This document shows, piece by piece, positions 49,526-57,695 of a stretch of 64,000 nucleotides of DNA (its first letter is position 1; every line of letters begins with the position of its first letter). The DNA lies in NCBI GenBank assembly GCA_964433755.1, contig CAYSSR010000005.1, forward strand, positions 186,001-250,000, written 5' to 3'. Origin of the DNA: JAUVXJ01 sp964433755. GTDB lineage: Bacteria; Chloroflexota; Anaerolineae; UBA7937; B3-Chlor. The position numbers and the translations under genes were made by a program. The notes under the pieces are model-generated. The model was not told the origin of the DNA and did no database searches. It saw only the letters and a program-made list of their open reading frames with translations.

Positions 49526-50659
49526 ATGAGCGTGTGGAAGGCAGTGCTGGCGCTGCTGCTGGTGGGGGTGGCGGTTGGTCTCGGTTTGGGTTTCCTGGTC
49601 GGTTGGGGGATCTGGCCTGTCGAGTACTACGACACAGATCCGGTCGATCTGAGGGCGGAGCACAAGGAGGAGTACATCGTCTTGGTCGCCGCCGCCTACA
49701 GTGTCAACGGGGATCTGGACCATGCCAAGGACAGGCTGGCCAAGCTGGAGGAAGAAGACATCGCTCAGGTGGTGGGTGACCTCGCGGAGAGGTATCTGGA
49801 GCGGGGTGAGGACACCACGACGACCACGAATCTGGTGATGCTGGCCGACGCGCTGGGGTCGAGCACGGAGGCCATGCTGGCCTACGTGGCCACGCCTACG
49901 CTAGCTCCCACGTTCACACCCACCGCCACGGAAGTGCCGACCTCGACGCCCACAGATACGCCGCTGCCCACGGAGACCCCGACAGTGGTGCCTCCCACGG
50001 CCACGTCTACGCCTGTGCCTCCTACGCCGACGCGTACGTCTGTGCCGCCGACGAACACGCCGCAGCTGGCTACCAGCACCTCTGCGCCGGCGACGGCGAC
50101 TTCTACCTCGGAACCGCCGACGGAGACGCCGGTGCCGGCCCAGGCCACCAGCACTGCGACCGCCACCTCTCAGGCAGTGGGAAGCTGCCCCAGCCGCCCG
50201 GGTATCACCGTCCGGGACATCTATGCCAACGTGAGAGATTGGGGCTGGTTGCAGGAGGTGTTCGGCGGTGTCGGCACAGTAGAGGCCGCCAATTGCCCGG
50301 AGCGCACGGTGTATGCTGTGGACACGCTGTGGGAGTCGCACGACGTGGCACTGCGCGTGACAGTCCTCGATGGAAACGGCAACCGGATGCCCAACGTGCC
50401 GGTTGCTTTCTTCGGGTTTGAAGATGCAGTTGACACTCCTGGGGCGTGTCGACCCAATGCCCATGTCGTCTACACCAACCAGGATGGGGAAGCTAACATG
50501 GTCATGGGCTGGGGCAGTGCCTACATACCTCCGAACGCTGGCTATCACGCGGTGTGGGTGATGGACTCCTTGCCCAGCGATTGTGTGACAGGGCTAGGAA
50601 TGGTCGACTACACTGAGCATTGGCACTTGAATGTCACGTTCAGACAGGTGACACATTGA
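49526..50659 (+). CDS. Membrane-anchored protein with Pro/Thr linker, tandem paralogue 1
   Basis: 377 residues from ATG 49526; GCGGAG abuts the in-frame ATG 49520 but has a 6-base spacer to this one. A membrane helix (AVLALLLVGVAVGLGLGFLV) is followed by WPVEYYDTDPVDLRAEHKEE and a helical repeat-like domain of about 90 residues (AAAYSVNGDLDHAKDRLAKL). A Pro/Thr-rich linker of about 100 residues comes next (TPTATEVPTSTPTDTPLP), then a C-terminal beta domain with LRVTVLDGNGNRMPNVPVAF and a final HLNVTFRQV strand. Probably anchored and facing outward. No enzymatic motif. First of three paralogues sharing head and tail. Confidence 0.8.
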   Translation: MSVWKAVLALLLVGVAVGLGLGFLVGWGIWPVEYYDTDPVDLRAEHKEEYIVLVAAAYSVNGDLDHAKDRLAKLEEEDIAQVVGDLAERYLERGEDTTTTTNLVMLADALGSSTEAMLAYVATPTLAPTFTPTATEVPTSTPTDTPLPTETPTVVPPTATSTPVPPTPTRTSVPPTNTPQLATSTSAPATATSTSEPPTETPVPAQATSTATATSQAVGSCPSRPGITVRDIYANVRDWGWLQEVFGGVGTVEAANCPERTVYAVDTLWESHDVALRVTVLDGNGNRMPNVPVAFFGFEDAVDTPGACRPNAHVVYTNQDGEANMVMGWGSAYIPPNAGYHAVWVMDSLPSDCVTGLGMVDYTEHWHLNVTFRQVTH

Positions 50660-50666
50660 GAGAATC

Positions 50667-51644
50667 ATGAGAGATGGCCTCGTTTCGAGGAGGTACAGAG
50701 GATGGCTCCCATGGTTGTTGATCGTCGCGGTCCTTATCATAGCGGTGGCTGTAGGTGTGTCGGTATTGTGGCGTGTATGGCCCGCCGAGGCAGAAGTGCC
50801 CGGCAACCAGGCACTTATGGAGTATCTGCGGGATTCGTACATCGTGAGCGTGAGTGAGTCCTATGCTGCCAATGGCGATCTGGGAGGGGCCAGGGAGCGG
50901 GTGATGGCTCTCGGGGACGGCGCCTCCGCAGAGGTCGTCGCGGAATTGGCTGTTCGCTACATGGACCGGGCGGAGGACGTGGAGACGACCAGACGTCTGA
51001 TCGATCTGGCCCAGGCTCTGGGGGCCGAGGATCCGGCCATGGAGGAGTACGAGATCGCCACTGCTCCTAGCCCCACACCAACCCATACCGTGGCGCCTAC
51101 TGCTACGCAGACGCCGAGTGCTACACCTACGGAGACCAGTAGCCCGGCGCCCACGGCTACGAGCACGCAGGCGCCCGCTGCTCCGCCTACTGCTACCCCC
51201 ACCGCACCGCCGGCCGCGCTGGCGCGCGAATGGGACCGGCGCCTCGACTACTTCTGGCCCACCGTCAGCTTGGAGGAGGCTCAGGTCGGTGCGGGGCAGT
51301 GGTACTGGCGATTGGTGCGGACAGAGTGGTTGGAGGAATCGGGCAACCATCATATCTACGTCGAGGTTCTAGACGAGAACGGGAATCGATCCTTCGGCCA
51401 GACCATAGTGATAGAATACGGCGGCTCTCCCCACTTCGAGACCTACCCCATGGCGGACAAGTTGGGGGAGGCATATGCGTACAACTTCGTGATGGGCGAC
51501 CTGCTAGGATCGTACAACGTCTACATCGGCGGGGACGATCCTAGCGACAAGGTCTATGGTCTGGGCTTGGGGACGCGGCAGGAGCCCTATCGCACCCATC
51601 ACACCTGTTTCTTTCTCACTTTCCAGCGCACTTATCAGCCTTAG
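50667..51644 (+). CDS. Membrane-anchored protein with Pro/Thr linker, tandem paralogue 2
   Basis: 325 residues. It has the same plan as its neighbours but is more diverged: helix LPWLLIVAVLIIAVAVGVSV, then VWPAEAEVPGNQALMEYLRD and helical ESYAANGDLGGARERVMALG. A shorter Pro/Thr/Ala linker of about 45 residues follows, then a C-terminal domain with HIYVEVLDENGNRSFGQTIV, EAYAYNFVMGDLLGSYNVYI, and a final FFLTFQRTYQP. It starts 7 bases after paralogue 1 and ends 12 bases before paralogue 3. The YYDTDP motif is lost. Confidence 0.78.
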   Translation: MRDGLVSRRYRGWLPWLLIVAVLIIAVAVGVSVLWRVWPAEAEVPGNQALMEYLRDSYIVSVSESYAANGDLGGARERVMALGDGASAEVVAELAVRYMDRAEDVETTRRLIDLAQALGAEDPAMEEYEIATAPSPTPTHTVAPTATQTPSATPTETSSPAPTATSTQAPAAPPTATPTAPPAALAREWDRRLDYFWPTVSLEEAQVGAGQWYWRLVRTEWLEESGNHHIYVEVLDENGNRSFGQTIVIEYGGSPHFETYPMADKLGEAYAYNFVMGDLLGSYNVYIGGDDPSDKVYGLGLGTRQEPYRTHHTCFFLTFQRTYQP

Positions 51645-51656
51645 GAAGCAGCAGCT

Positions 51657-52592
51657 ATGTTGGCCGGTCTGAAAGCTCGACATCTGGTGTTCGTCGTTGT
51701 GGGCATCGCCATCGGCCTGGGCCTGGGCCTGTTGATCACCTGGCAGCTATGGCCGGTGGAGTACTACGACACTGACCCGGTGGATCTGCGGAACGAGCAC
51801 AAGGACGACTACGTGGTCATGATTGCCGCTGCCTACGCCCAGGACCGCGACCTGGGTATGGCCTCGCTCCGGCTGGGGGAACTGGGGCTGGAGGACGCGA
51901 AGCAGAGCGTGCTCGGCTTGTTCCAGCGATACCAGGAGGCCGGGTATGCCGAGGAGACGCGCAGCCTGGCAATGCTGGCCTACGACCTGGGTGTGACCGA
52001 TGTGTCGTTGCTGCCGTACATCGAACAGCCCACCGCCACGCCCGAGCCAACCGCCACACTGGAGCCCACACCCACGGAGCAGGTAGAGGCTCCGCCCACA
52101 GTCACACCTACGGCAACTCCTCCGGAACCATCGCCTACGCCCACCGAGACGCCGGCCGAGCCAACGGCGACAGCCACCACACCTCCTCCCACCGCGACGC
52201 CTTCGCCTACAGCTACACCGGAGGCCACGGCGACGCCACTACCCGCGGGCGACTTCGACTACCAGTTGGTAGAGCGCACCGACCTCGGGTGCAGTAGCGA
52301 GAGGGACGGAAACTACATCCTGATCTACGTTCAAGACGAGAACGAGCGGGGTGTGAGCGGCGTGGAGCTACTGGTCACTGGTCCGGACGTGGAGGACTCT
52401 TTCTTCACGGGCCTGAAGCCAGAGGTCGACTCCGGGTTCGCCGACTTCCTGGTCACCGCCTCTGGGAGCTACTCTGTCGAGATCGTGGCCGGCAGCAGCC
52501 ACGTGGCCGAGGCTTTGGCCTTCGGCGACGATTGCCCCGAGGAATCCCCGCACCGTGCGTGGCGCGTCGTCTTCCGGCGTGTGAGCGAGTAG
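51657..52592 (+). CDS. Membrane-anchored protein with Pro/Thr linker, tandem paralogue 3
   Basis: 311 residues. The helix HLVFVVVGIAIGLGLGLLI is followed by WPVEYYDTDPVDLRNEHKDD and IAAAYAQDRDLGMASLRLGE, the closest match to paralogue 1. The Pro/Thr/Ala/Glu linker runs from about 123 to 198, then a beta domain with YILIYVQDENERGVSGVELL, a GSYSVEIVAGSSHVAEALAF Ig/carboxypeptidase-regulatory-type strand set, and a final WRVVFRRVSE. The linker may be glycosylated outside the cell. No known ligand or enzyme function. Confidence 0.8.
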   Translation: MLAGLKARHLVFVVVGIAIGLGLGLLITWQLWPVEYYDTDPVDLRNEHKDDYVVMIAAAYAQDRDLGMASLRLGELGLEDAKQSVLGLFQRYQEAGYAEETRSLAMLAYDLGVTDVSLLPYIEQPTATPEPTATLEPTPTEQVEAPPTVTPTATPPEPSPTPTETPAEPTATATTPPPTATPSPTATPEATATPLPAGDFDYQLVERTDLGCSSERDGNYILIYVQDENERGVSGVELLVTGPDVEDSFFTGLKPEVDSGFADFLVTASGSYSVEIVAGSSHVAEALAFGDDCPEESPHRAWRVVFRRVSE

Positions 52593-52599
52593 TCGAGGT

Positions 52600-53685
52600 C
52601 TACTCCTCCCGGTCCGGATCGCGGCAGGCGATCCCGAACTCCCCAGGCGGCGGCCAGCACAGATTGCAGGAGATGCAGGTAGATCGCTGCTGCCCTTCGC
52701 GAAGTCGTGTGGGCAGGTCGGGCTCGCGGATCAGTGGGCGCGACATGGAGATGAAATCGGACGTCCCTTCCTCCAGGATGCCCTCCATGATCTGCTTGCT
52801 GCGCATTCCCCCTACAAGGATGATGGGCAGGTCGGTGGCTCCCCTGGCCTGCCGGGCTGCGTCAAGGAAGTAGGCTTCATCCTCAGGGCGGTGGATATCC
52901 TTGCGCACACTCGTCCTTCCGATGCCTCCGCTGACCTCCAGGGCATCGATCCCCCAGTCGGCCAGGTGGCGAACGATCTCCGCGCCATCCTTCAGCGTGA
53001 GCCCGTCACGGGCGAAGTCTTGCATGCCTAGCTTGATCAGCACAGCGTACTCGTGGCCAGCCCGGTCACGGATCGAAGCTGCCACCTGCTCGAGGAAGCG
53101 CATCCTGCCCGCTGCCGTTCTTCCCCAGCGGTCTACACGCCAGTTAGCGGCCGGGGAGTTGAACTGGTTGATCAGATAGCCGTGTGCTGCATGGATCTGG
53201 ACTCCGTCGAAGCCCGCTGCCTTGGCCCGTCCCGCTGCGTCACCGAAGGCGGAGATGATCTCCCGAATCCCCTCCTCGCTGAGTTCCACTGGGCGTTCCT
53301 GGCCCTTCGCGGCGGGCACTGGCGACGGAGCCACAGGCGACCCGGGGACGGCATCCGCGGCGCACTGCCTTCCTCCGTGGCTGATCTGCATCACCACCAG
53401 CCCGTTCTCGTCGTGGACGGCGCCAGCCAGCTTCTCCAGGTTTGGTATGAAGTCGTCTGTGTGGGCCCCCGTCATGTGCAGGTGGCAGCGGCCTCCCTCG
53501 TGGACGAAGCAGTGACCGGTGATGATCAGGCTCACGCCCCCGCGTACGAGCTCGCCGTAGAGATCGGACAGGGGTTGCTGCGGCCTCCCATCCAGGTCGC
53601 TCATGTACTCCGCGGTGGCCGAGCGGATCAGCCGGTTGGGCAACTCCAGAGAGCCGATGGTGGCTGGCTCGAACAGCATGGACAT
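52600..53685 (-). CDS. Old-yellow-enzyme-family flavin oxidoreductase
   Basis: 361 residues, TIM barrel with FMN: LFEPATIGSLELPNRLIRSA, GLVVMQISHGGRQC, GFDGVQIHAAHGYLINQF (the catalytic HAAHGYL), WRVDRWGRTAAGRMRFL, IDALEVSGG, and ILVGGM. The C-terminus has CISCNLC followed by a later Cys, as in the Fe-S members (2,4-dienoyl-CoA-reductase-like), but the chain ends without the large FAD/NAD domain. It reduces activated alkenes; substrate unknown. The gene runs convergent to paralogue 3, 7 bases apart. Confidence 0.87.
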   Translation of the reverse strand: MSMLFEPATIGSLELPNRLIRSATAEYMSDLDGRPQQPLSDLYGELVRGGVSLIITGHCFVHEGGRCHLHMTGAHTDDFIPNLEKLAGAVHDENGLVVMQISHGGRQCAADAVPGSPVAPSPVPAAKGQERPVELSEEGIREIISAFGDAAGRAKAAGFDGVQIHAAHGYLINQFNSPAANWRVDRWGRTAAGRMRFLEQVAASIRDRAGHEYAVLIKLGMQDFARDGLTLKDGAEIVRHLADWGIDALEVSGGIGRTSVRKDIHRPEDEAYFLDAARQARGATDLPIILVGGMRSKQIMEGILEEGTSDFISMSRPLIREPDLPTRLREGQQRSTCISCNLCWPPPGEFGIACRDPDREE

Positions 53686-53742
53686 GGTGGTCTCCTCCGC
53701 GATCTAGGCTGTGGACAGAAGTCGTGGCCAGAGGCGTGCGCC

Positions 53743-53771
53743 ATTATATCACAACCTGCCGGACTGGACAA
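53743..53771 (-). promoter_or_regulatory. Promoter of the old-yellow-enzyme gene
   Basis: On the minus strand TTGTCC (53766-53771) and TATAAT (53743-53748), spacer 17, about 58 bases before ATG 53685. Confidence 0.65.
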
Positions 53772-53901
53772 GACCAGGAAACGGGGCTTGTGGAGCTACC
53801 TGAGCGAGATGGGCCTGTCACCGGGGTGAAGCGGCCACGACCGAGAGGGGCTCAGACCTGCCCGAACGACGTTGTTTCTCCGACCAAGGTGCCCTGTTTC
53901 A

Positions 53902-53980
53902 CCGCTGGACCGGCCCTTCGATACGTCCTTCGGTACGCTGCTTCGCAGCTACTCAGGACTACTCAGGGTGCGGCCGGCGG
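53902..53980 (+). repeat. Interspersed hairpin repeat, copy B
   Basis: CCGCTGGACCGGCCCTTCG and ATACG, then CTTCGGTACGCTGCTTCGC, then CTACTCAGGGTGCGGCCGGC. It matches copy A at 30278-30334, with about 24 extra bases that contain a GCTGCTTCGCAGC hairpin. It lies in the 494-base gap between the old-yellow-enzyme gene and chlD. The rest of the gap holds only the two promoters. Confidence 0.7.
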
Positions 53981-54048
53981 CGAGACCAGTGGGAAGCGGC
54001 TCGCGGGCATATCGTGTGTCTCCTTCCTCCACACTCTCCGCTGAGGCT

Positions 54049-54077
54049 TTGACAAGGACCCCGCGAGTTGGTATACT
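54049..54077 (+). promoter_or_regulatory. Sigma-70 promoter of chlD
   Basis: TTGACA (54049-54054) and TATACT (54072-54077) with a 17-base spacer. This predicts a leader of about 95 bases before GTG 54180. Confidence 0.85.
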
Positions 54078-54179
54078 AGGAAGGGTGGAGGGGGTCGCTT
54101 CCGCTGTACAGTGCGGAGTCATCCCCTCACATTCTCTTGTATGGGAGGAGAGCCCAGGCTAGAAGGGGGCTGAAGACTC

Positions 54180-56213
54180 GTGATACCGATATTCCCGTTC
54201 ACTGCGATTGTCGGCCAGGGGCCGATGAAGCGCGGCTTGATCCTCAACGCCATCAACCCCTTGATCGGAGGGGTGCTCATCCGGGGCGAGAGGGGCACGG
54301 CGAAATCCACGGCCGCGCGGGCGCTGGCCGCTTTGTTGCCAGACATCGAGGTGGTGGCTGATTGCCCCTTCAACTGTGATCCGTACCGGCCCGAAGCGAT
54401 GTGCGATTCGTGCGCTGAACGGTACCACCAGCGAGAGAAGCTGCCCGTGGCGAGCCGTCCCATCAGAATCATCGACCTGCCCGTGAGTGCGACAGAGGAC
54501 CGGGTGGTGGGCACGCTCGACATCGAGACGGCCATCAGGTCGGGGGAGAAACGGTTCGAGGCAGGCGTGCTGGCGTCCGCCAATCGCGGCATGCTCTACG
54601 TGGATGAGGTGAACCTGCTGGATGACCACGTGGTGGACGTCCTGTTGGACTCCGCGGCGATGGGTGTGAACGTCGTGGAGCGGGAGGGAATCTCCTTCAG
54701 CCATCCCGCGCAGTTCATCCTCGTGGGCACCATGAACCCCGAGGAGGGAGAGCTACGCCCTCAGCTTCTGGACCGCTTCGGGCTCTGCGTGATGATCAGC
54801 AGCATTTCGGAACCAGGGGCGCGCAAGGAGATCCTGGTCCGGCGTATCCAGTACGAGAGAGATCCCGTTGCCTTCTGTGACGTCTGGCGAGAGGAAGAGC
54901 GGCGGTTGGCGCGTCAAATCACCCGAGCCCGAGACCTTCTTCACGAGGTGTCGTACACGGAAGACGACCTCTCGGACATCGCTCAACTGACGGCGGACCT
55001 GGGCGTGGATGGCCATCGAGGGGACATCGTGATCCTCAAGGCAAGTCTCGCGCACGCTGCCTTCGAAGGCAGGAATAGGATCACCCAGCGGGACATCCTA
55101 CTGGCGGCCGAACTGGCCTTGCCGCACCGCCTCAAGAAGCAGCCTCTTCAGCGCAGCGAGGCTCGCATGGAGCAACTCAGAGAGCAACTTCGCGGTGTGG
55201 AGGCTGGTGCTGCCGATCAGGATGCGTCCATGCTGCAGGAGATCCCCTCTGCGAGTAAAAAAAAAGACCTGACCGGCGATGAGGGGGAGGAAGAGGACGG
55301 CTCACCGCTGAAGTCCGCCCCCAAGAGCCAGCACGAGGGCGAAGATGGCGCTGCCTCCTCGACTAGCCGGGGCGTACCGATCCCCGTGGGTGGCCCTCTA
55401 AGGGTGCCCCGCTTGAGCACTCCGCTGGATCGTCTCTCCAGGCGCACCTCGGGTCGCCGCAGCCTCACTCGCACCAGCCGCAAGCGCGGCCGATACGTGT
55501 TTAGCAGGCCCATGGACGGCCGGATCGAAGACATTGCCTTCGATGCTACGGTCCGCCAGGCGGCCCCGCAGCAGATCCACCGCCAGGGTTCCGGACTCGC
55601 CCTCGCTATAGACAGGGAGGACCTGCGCCGGAAGGTCCGAGTCACCCGGGCAGCGAACCTCGTGCTCTTCGTGGTGGACGCCAGTTGGTCCATGGCGGCG
55701 GCTGAGCGGATGATAGCCACCAAAGGAGCCATACTATCTCTGCTTCAGGATGCCTACCAACGCCGCGACAGAGTGGGTCTCATCGTTTTCCGGCAGAATG
55801 GGGCAGAGTTGCTGTTGCCCCCAACGTCCAGCGTCAAGCTGGCAGAGAGGACGCTGGGGGACATCACCGTGGGTGGCAAGACGCCTCTATCGAGTGGTCT
55901 GCACCTGGGATACCAGGTCTTCATGCGAGAGGTCAACAGGAACCCGGAGGTGATGCCGTTGATGATTCTCCTTACGGACGGCGCGGGGAACGTCTCCATG
56001 ACCGACATGACGCCCCACGAGGAAAGCTGCAAGCTTGCGGAGTTGCTACACCACAGCGACGTCCGGTCAGTGGTCATCAACACCGAACACAAGTCCTTCG
56101 ATCGCGGCTTGGCGCAGGAATTGGCCTTCCATCTGGGGGGAGAATGCTACACCCTGGAGGAACTGGGGGCCGAAGAGCTGTACAAGACGGTGCGTAGCGA
56201 ACTGCCATGCTGA
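54180..56213 (+). CDS. chlD: Magnesium/cobalt chelatase ChlD-type subunit (AAA+ and VWA fusion) with a slippery A9 run
   Basis: 677 residues from GTG 54180. AGAAGGGGG lies 10 bases upstream, and an in-frame TGA precedes, so no earlier start exists. The N-terminal AAA+ half (about 1-350) resembles ChlI: FTAIVGQGPMKRGLILNAIN, Walker A RGERGTAKST, MLYVDEVNLLDDHVVDVLLD, and VGTMNPEEGELRPQLLDRFG. An acidic/basic linker follows (about 360-480), then a VWA domain with MIDAS VVDASWSMAAAERM and LLTDGAGNVS. It should energise metal insertion together with a large ChlH/CobN subunit, which is not in the window. Nine A residues at 55257-55265 start the linker; a slip either way meets a stop within six codons. 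Confidence 0.9.
   Translation: MIPIFPFTAIVGQGPMKRGLILNAINPLIGGVLIRGERGTAKSTAARALAALLPDIEVVADCPFNCDPYRPEAMCDSCAERYHQREKLPVASRPIRIIDLPVSATEDRVVGTLDIETAIRSGEKRFEAGVLASANRGMLYVDEVNLLDDHVVDVLLDSAAMGVNVVEREGISFSHPAQFILVGTMNPEEGELRPQLLDRFGLCVMISSISEPGARKEILVRRIQYERDPVAFCDVWREEERRLARQITRARDLLHEVSYTEDDLSDIAQLTADLGVDGHRGDIVILKASLAHAAFEGRNRITQRDILLAAELALPHRLKKQPLQRSEARMEQLREQLRGVEAGAADQDASMLQEIPSASKKKDLTGDEGEEEDGSPLKSAPKSQHEGEDGAASSTSRGVPIPVGGPLRVPRLSTPLDRLSRRTSGRRSLTRTSRKRGRYVFSRPMDGRIEDIAFDATVRQAAPQQIHRQGSGLALAIDREDLRRKVRVTRAANLVLFVVDASWSMAAAERMIATKGAILSLLQDAYQRRDRVGLIVFRQNGAELLLPPTSSVKLAERTLGDITVGGKTPLSSGLHLGYQVFMREVNRNPEVMPLMILLTDGAGNVSMTDMTPHEESCKLAELLHHSDVRSVVINTEHKSFDRGLAQELAFHLGGECYTLEELGAEELYKTVRSELPC
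55257..55265 (+). promoter_or_regulatory. Candidate frameshift/slippage site (A9) in chlD
   Basis: Codons 360-362 are AAA AAA AAA followed by GAC. In the -1 frame the next codons are AGA CCT GAC CGG CGA and then TGA (55280-55282), giving a product of about 367 residues. In the +1 frame ACC is followed by TGA (55270-55272), giving about 363. A Shine-Dalgarno-like AGGAGA lies 14 bases upstream (55237-55242). The truncated product equals a ChlI/CobS-type small subunit in size. Confidence 0.65.
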
Positions 56214-56307
56214 AGTGGGCTGGCAGAGAATGGAGCCTGAACGGGCTCTCGTGGTGCGGCACTTGCCGTCGGCGTGCCTGTCGATGGCGCGTCTAGGGTA
56301 GCGGCGG

Positions 56308-56340
56308 AGAGCGGGGTGGAATCCCCCGCTCTATTCTTTT
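56308..56340 (+). terminator. Rho-independent terminator after chlD
   Basis: AGAGCGGGG pairs with CCCCGCTCT around a 7-base loop, followed by ATTCTTTT. It lies 95 bases downstream of the chlD stop. Confidence 0.8.
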
Positions 56341-56490
56341 GTGGGCTTCGTGGCGAGGGCGATGGCTATGGTGGAGACGGCAAGGGCTGTGGAAGTGAAT
56401 TCGGATCTGGACAGAGATGCCGCACATGAGTTCTGGGCGGGGTGTGGCTACGCCCGCCTCGCCTTTCAGTTCCGGAAGGTGATCCCCTAA
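56341..56490 (+). pseudogene. C-terminal remnant of a GNAT acetyltransferase
   Basis: Translation from GTG 56341 gives VGFVARAMAMVETARAVEVN, then SDLDRDAAHEFWAGCGYARL, ending FRKVIP and TAA. This is the last quarter of a GNAT enzyme (the motif B/CoA-binding end, AHEFW..CG). There is no upstream part, because in-frame stops and the chlD terminator precede it. The stretch from 56491 to 56731 shows nothing I recognise. Confidence 0.55.
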
Positions 56491-56731
56491 CGGCGGCCCG
56501 GGCAGAGTCCAGGGCCAAGGGCATGGAGCCGGGGATGCTGCGTCACGTCGCGACCCAGCGGTGTGAGATGTCGTGGAGGTCCGTTTTCACGCCCCGCGGG
56601 TCATTCTCGAGCCTGGGCATGGCGACGTTCGTCGTCAAGCTCCGTCCGCATTGGCCGTCGGGCGCGCAGCGTGGCAAGAGGGTGGATCTCATCCACTGTG
56701 CTTGGTGTGGAGCAGGTGAGGAGGAGAAGAG

Positions 56732-57655
56732 GTGAAGGAGTATCGGTTTGTACAGGTGGACGTGTTCACCAACGAGGTCTTCGGAGGCAACCCCCTCGCG
56801 GTCTTCCCGGAGGCCGAGGGCTTGACTTCGGGCGAGATGCAGCAACTCGCGCGGGAGATGAATCTGTCGGAGACGACCTTCGTATTGCCCCCCGAGGACC
56901 CCAGCGCCGACTTCAGGGTTCGTATCTTTGCTGCCAGCATGGAGATGCCCTTCGCGGGGCACCCTGTGGTGGGCACACACTGGGTGTTGGCGCATCTCGG
57001 CCGGGTGGAACTGAAGGAGTCGGTAACCGTGGTCCGTTTCGAGTTGGGCGTAGGCGTGTTGCCTGCTGAGCTCGAGGTGACGGGAGGCCAGGTAGAGCGG
57101 GTGGTGATGACCAGCGACCAGCCCACGTTTCTGGACGTACTGCAAGACGTGACGGAGTTGGCCTCGGGCCTGGGCGCCCCCGAGGAGGCGATCACCGAGA
57201 CACACTTGCCGGTCCAGGTGGTGTCCACAGGGATACCATCGCTGATGGTGCCTCTACGTTCGCTGGCAGAGGTGCAGGCGCTCGATGCGAGCAAGCTGAA
57301 CGTCGCCGCCCTGTCCCGGGTGTGCGAGCCCCTGGGGACGGACACGGTGCTGGTGTTCGCGCTGGACACGGTGGACCCGAAGGCGACGGCGCACGTCCGC
57401 TTCTTTGCGCCGATGCTCGGAGTGCCGGAGGACCCCGCTACCGGATCCGCCAACGGCACTCTGGGCGCATACCTGGTGTTCCACCGAGCTGTGCCCGTTA
57501 AGGAGGGCGCCAACCAGTTCGTCATCGAACAGGGATCGGAGATGGGCAGACCCAGCATCTTGCATGTCCTGGTGGACACGTCCGGAGGCGAAATCAGCAG
57601 GGTGCGGGTGGCAGGCACTGTGGTGGCGGTCCTCGAAGGTACGGTACGGTTCTGA
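56732..57655 (+). CDS. PhzF-family isomerase/epimerase-like protein
   Basis: 307 residues from GTG 56732, behind GAGGAGGAGAAG. Motifs: YRFVQVDVFTNEVFGGNPLA (start typical of PhzF), LAREMNLSETTFVLPPED with the catalytic Glu, RIFAASMEMPFAGHPVVGTH, ARF-like VRFFAPMLGVPEDPATGSAN, and GSEMGRPSILHV near the C-terminus. PhzF folds like diaminopimelate epimerase and catalyses isomerisation in phenazine synthesis; most homologues, as here, lack phenazine neighbours and have unknown substrates. Confidence 0.9.
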   Translation: MKEYRFVQVDVFTNEVFGGNPLAVFPEAEGLTSGEMQQLAREMNLSETTFVLPPEDPSADFRVRIFAASMEMPFAGHPVVGTHWVLAHLGRVELKESVTVVRFELGVGVLPAELEVTGGQVERVVMTSDQPTFLDVLQDVTELASGLGAPEEAITETHLPVQVVSTGIPSLMVPLRSLAEVQALDASKLNVAALSRVCEPLGTDTVLVFALDTVDPKATAHVRFFAPMLGVPEDPATGSANGTLGAYLVFHRAVPVKEGANQFVIEQGSEMGRPSILHVLVDTSGGEISRVRVAGTVVAVLEGTVRF

Positions 57656-57695
57656 GAGTGCGCCTGCCGTTCTCGCGGACGGCGGCCAGAGAGAG

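Noticed and set aside
49882..50166. Val/Gly-rich minus-strand frame
   Set aside because: Complement of the Pro/Thr linker in the anchored paralogue; repetitive by consequence, not a gene.
56442..56735. 97-codon plus-strand frame before phzF
   Set aside because: No ribosome site, no recognisable motif and it runs over the phzF start; composition looks non-coding.
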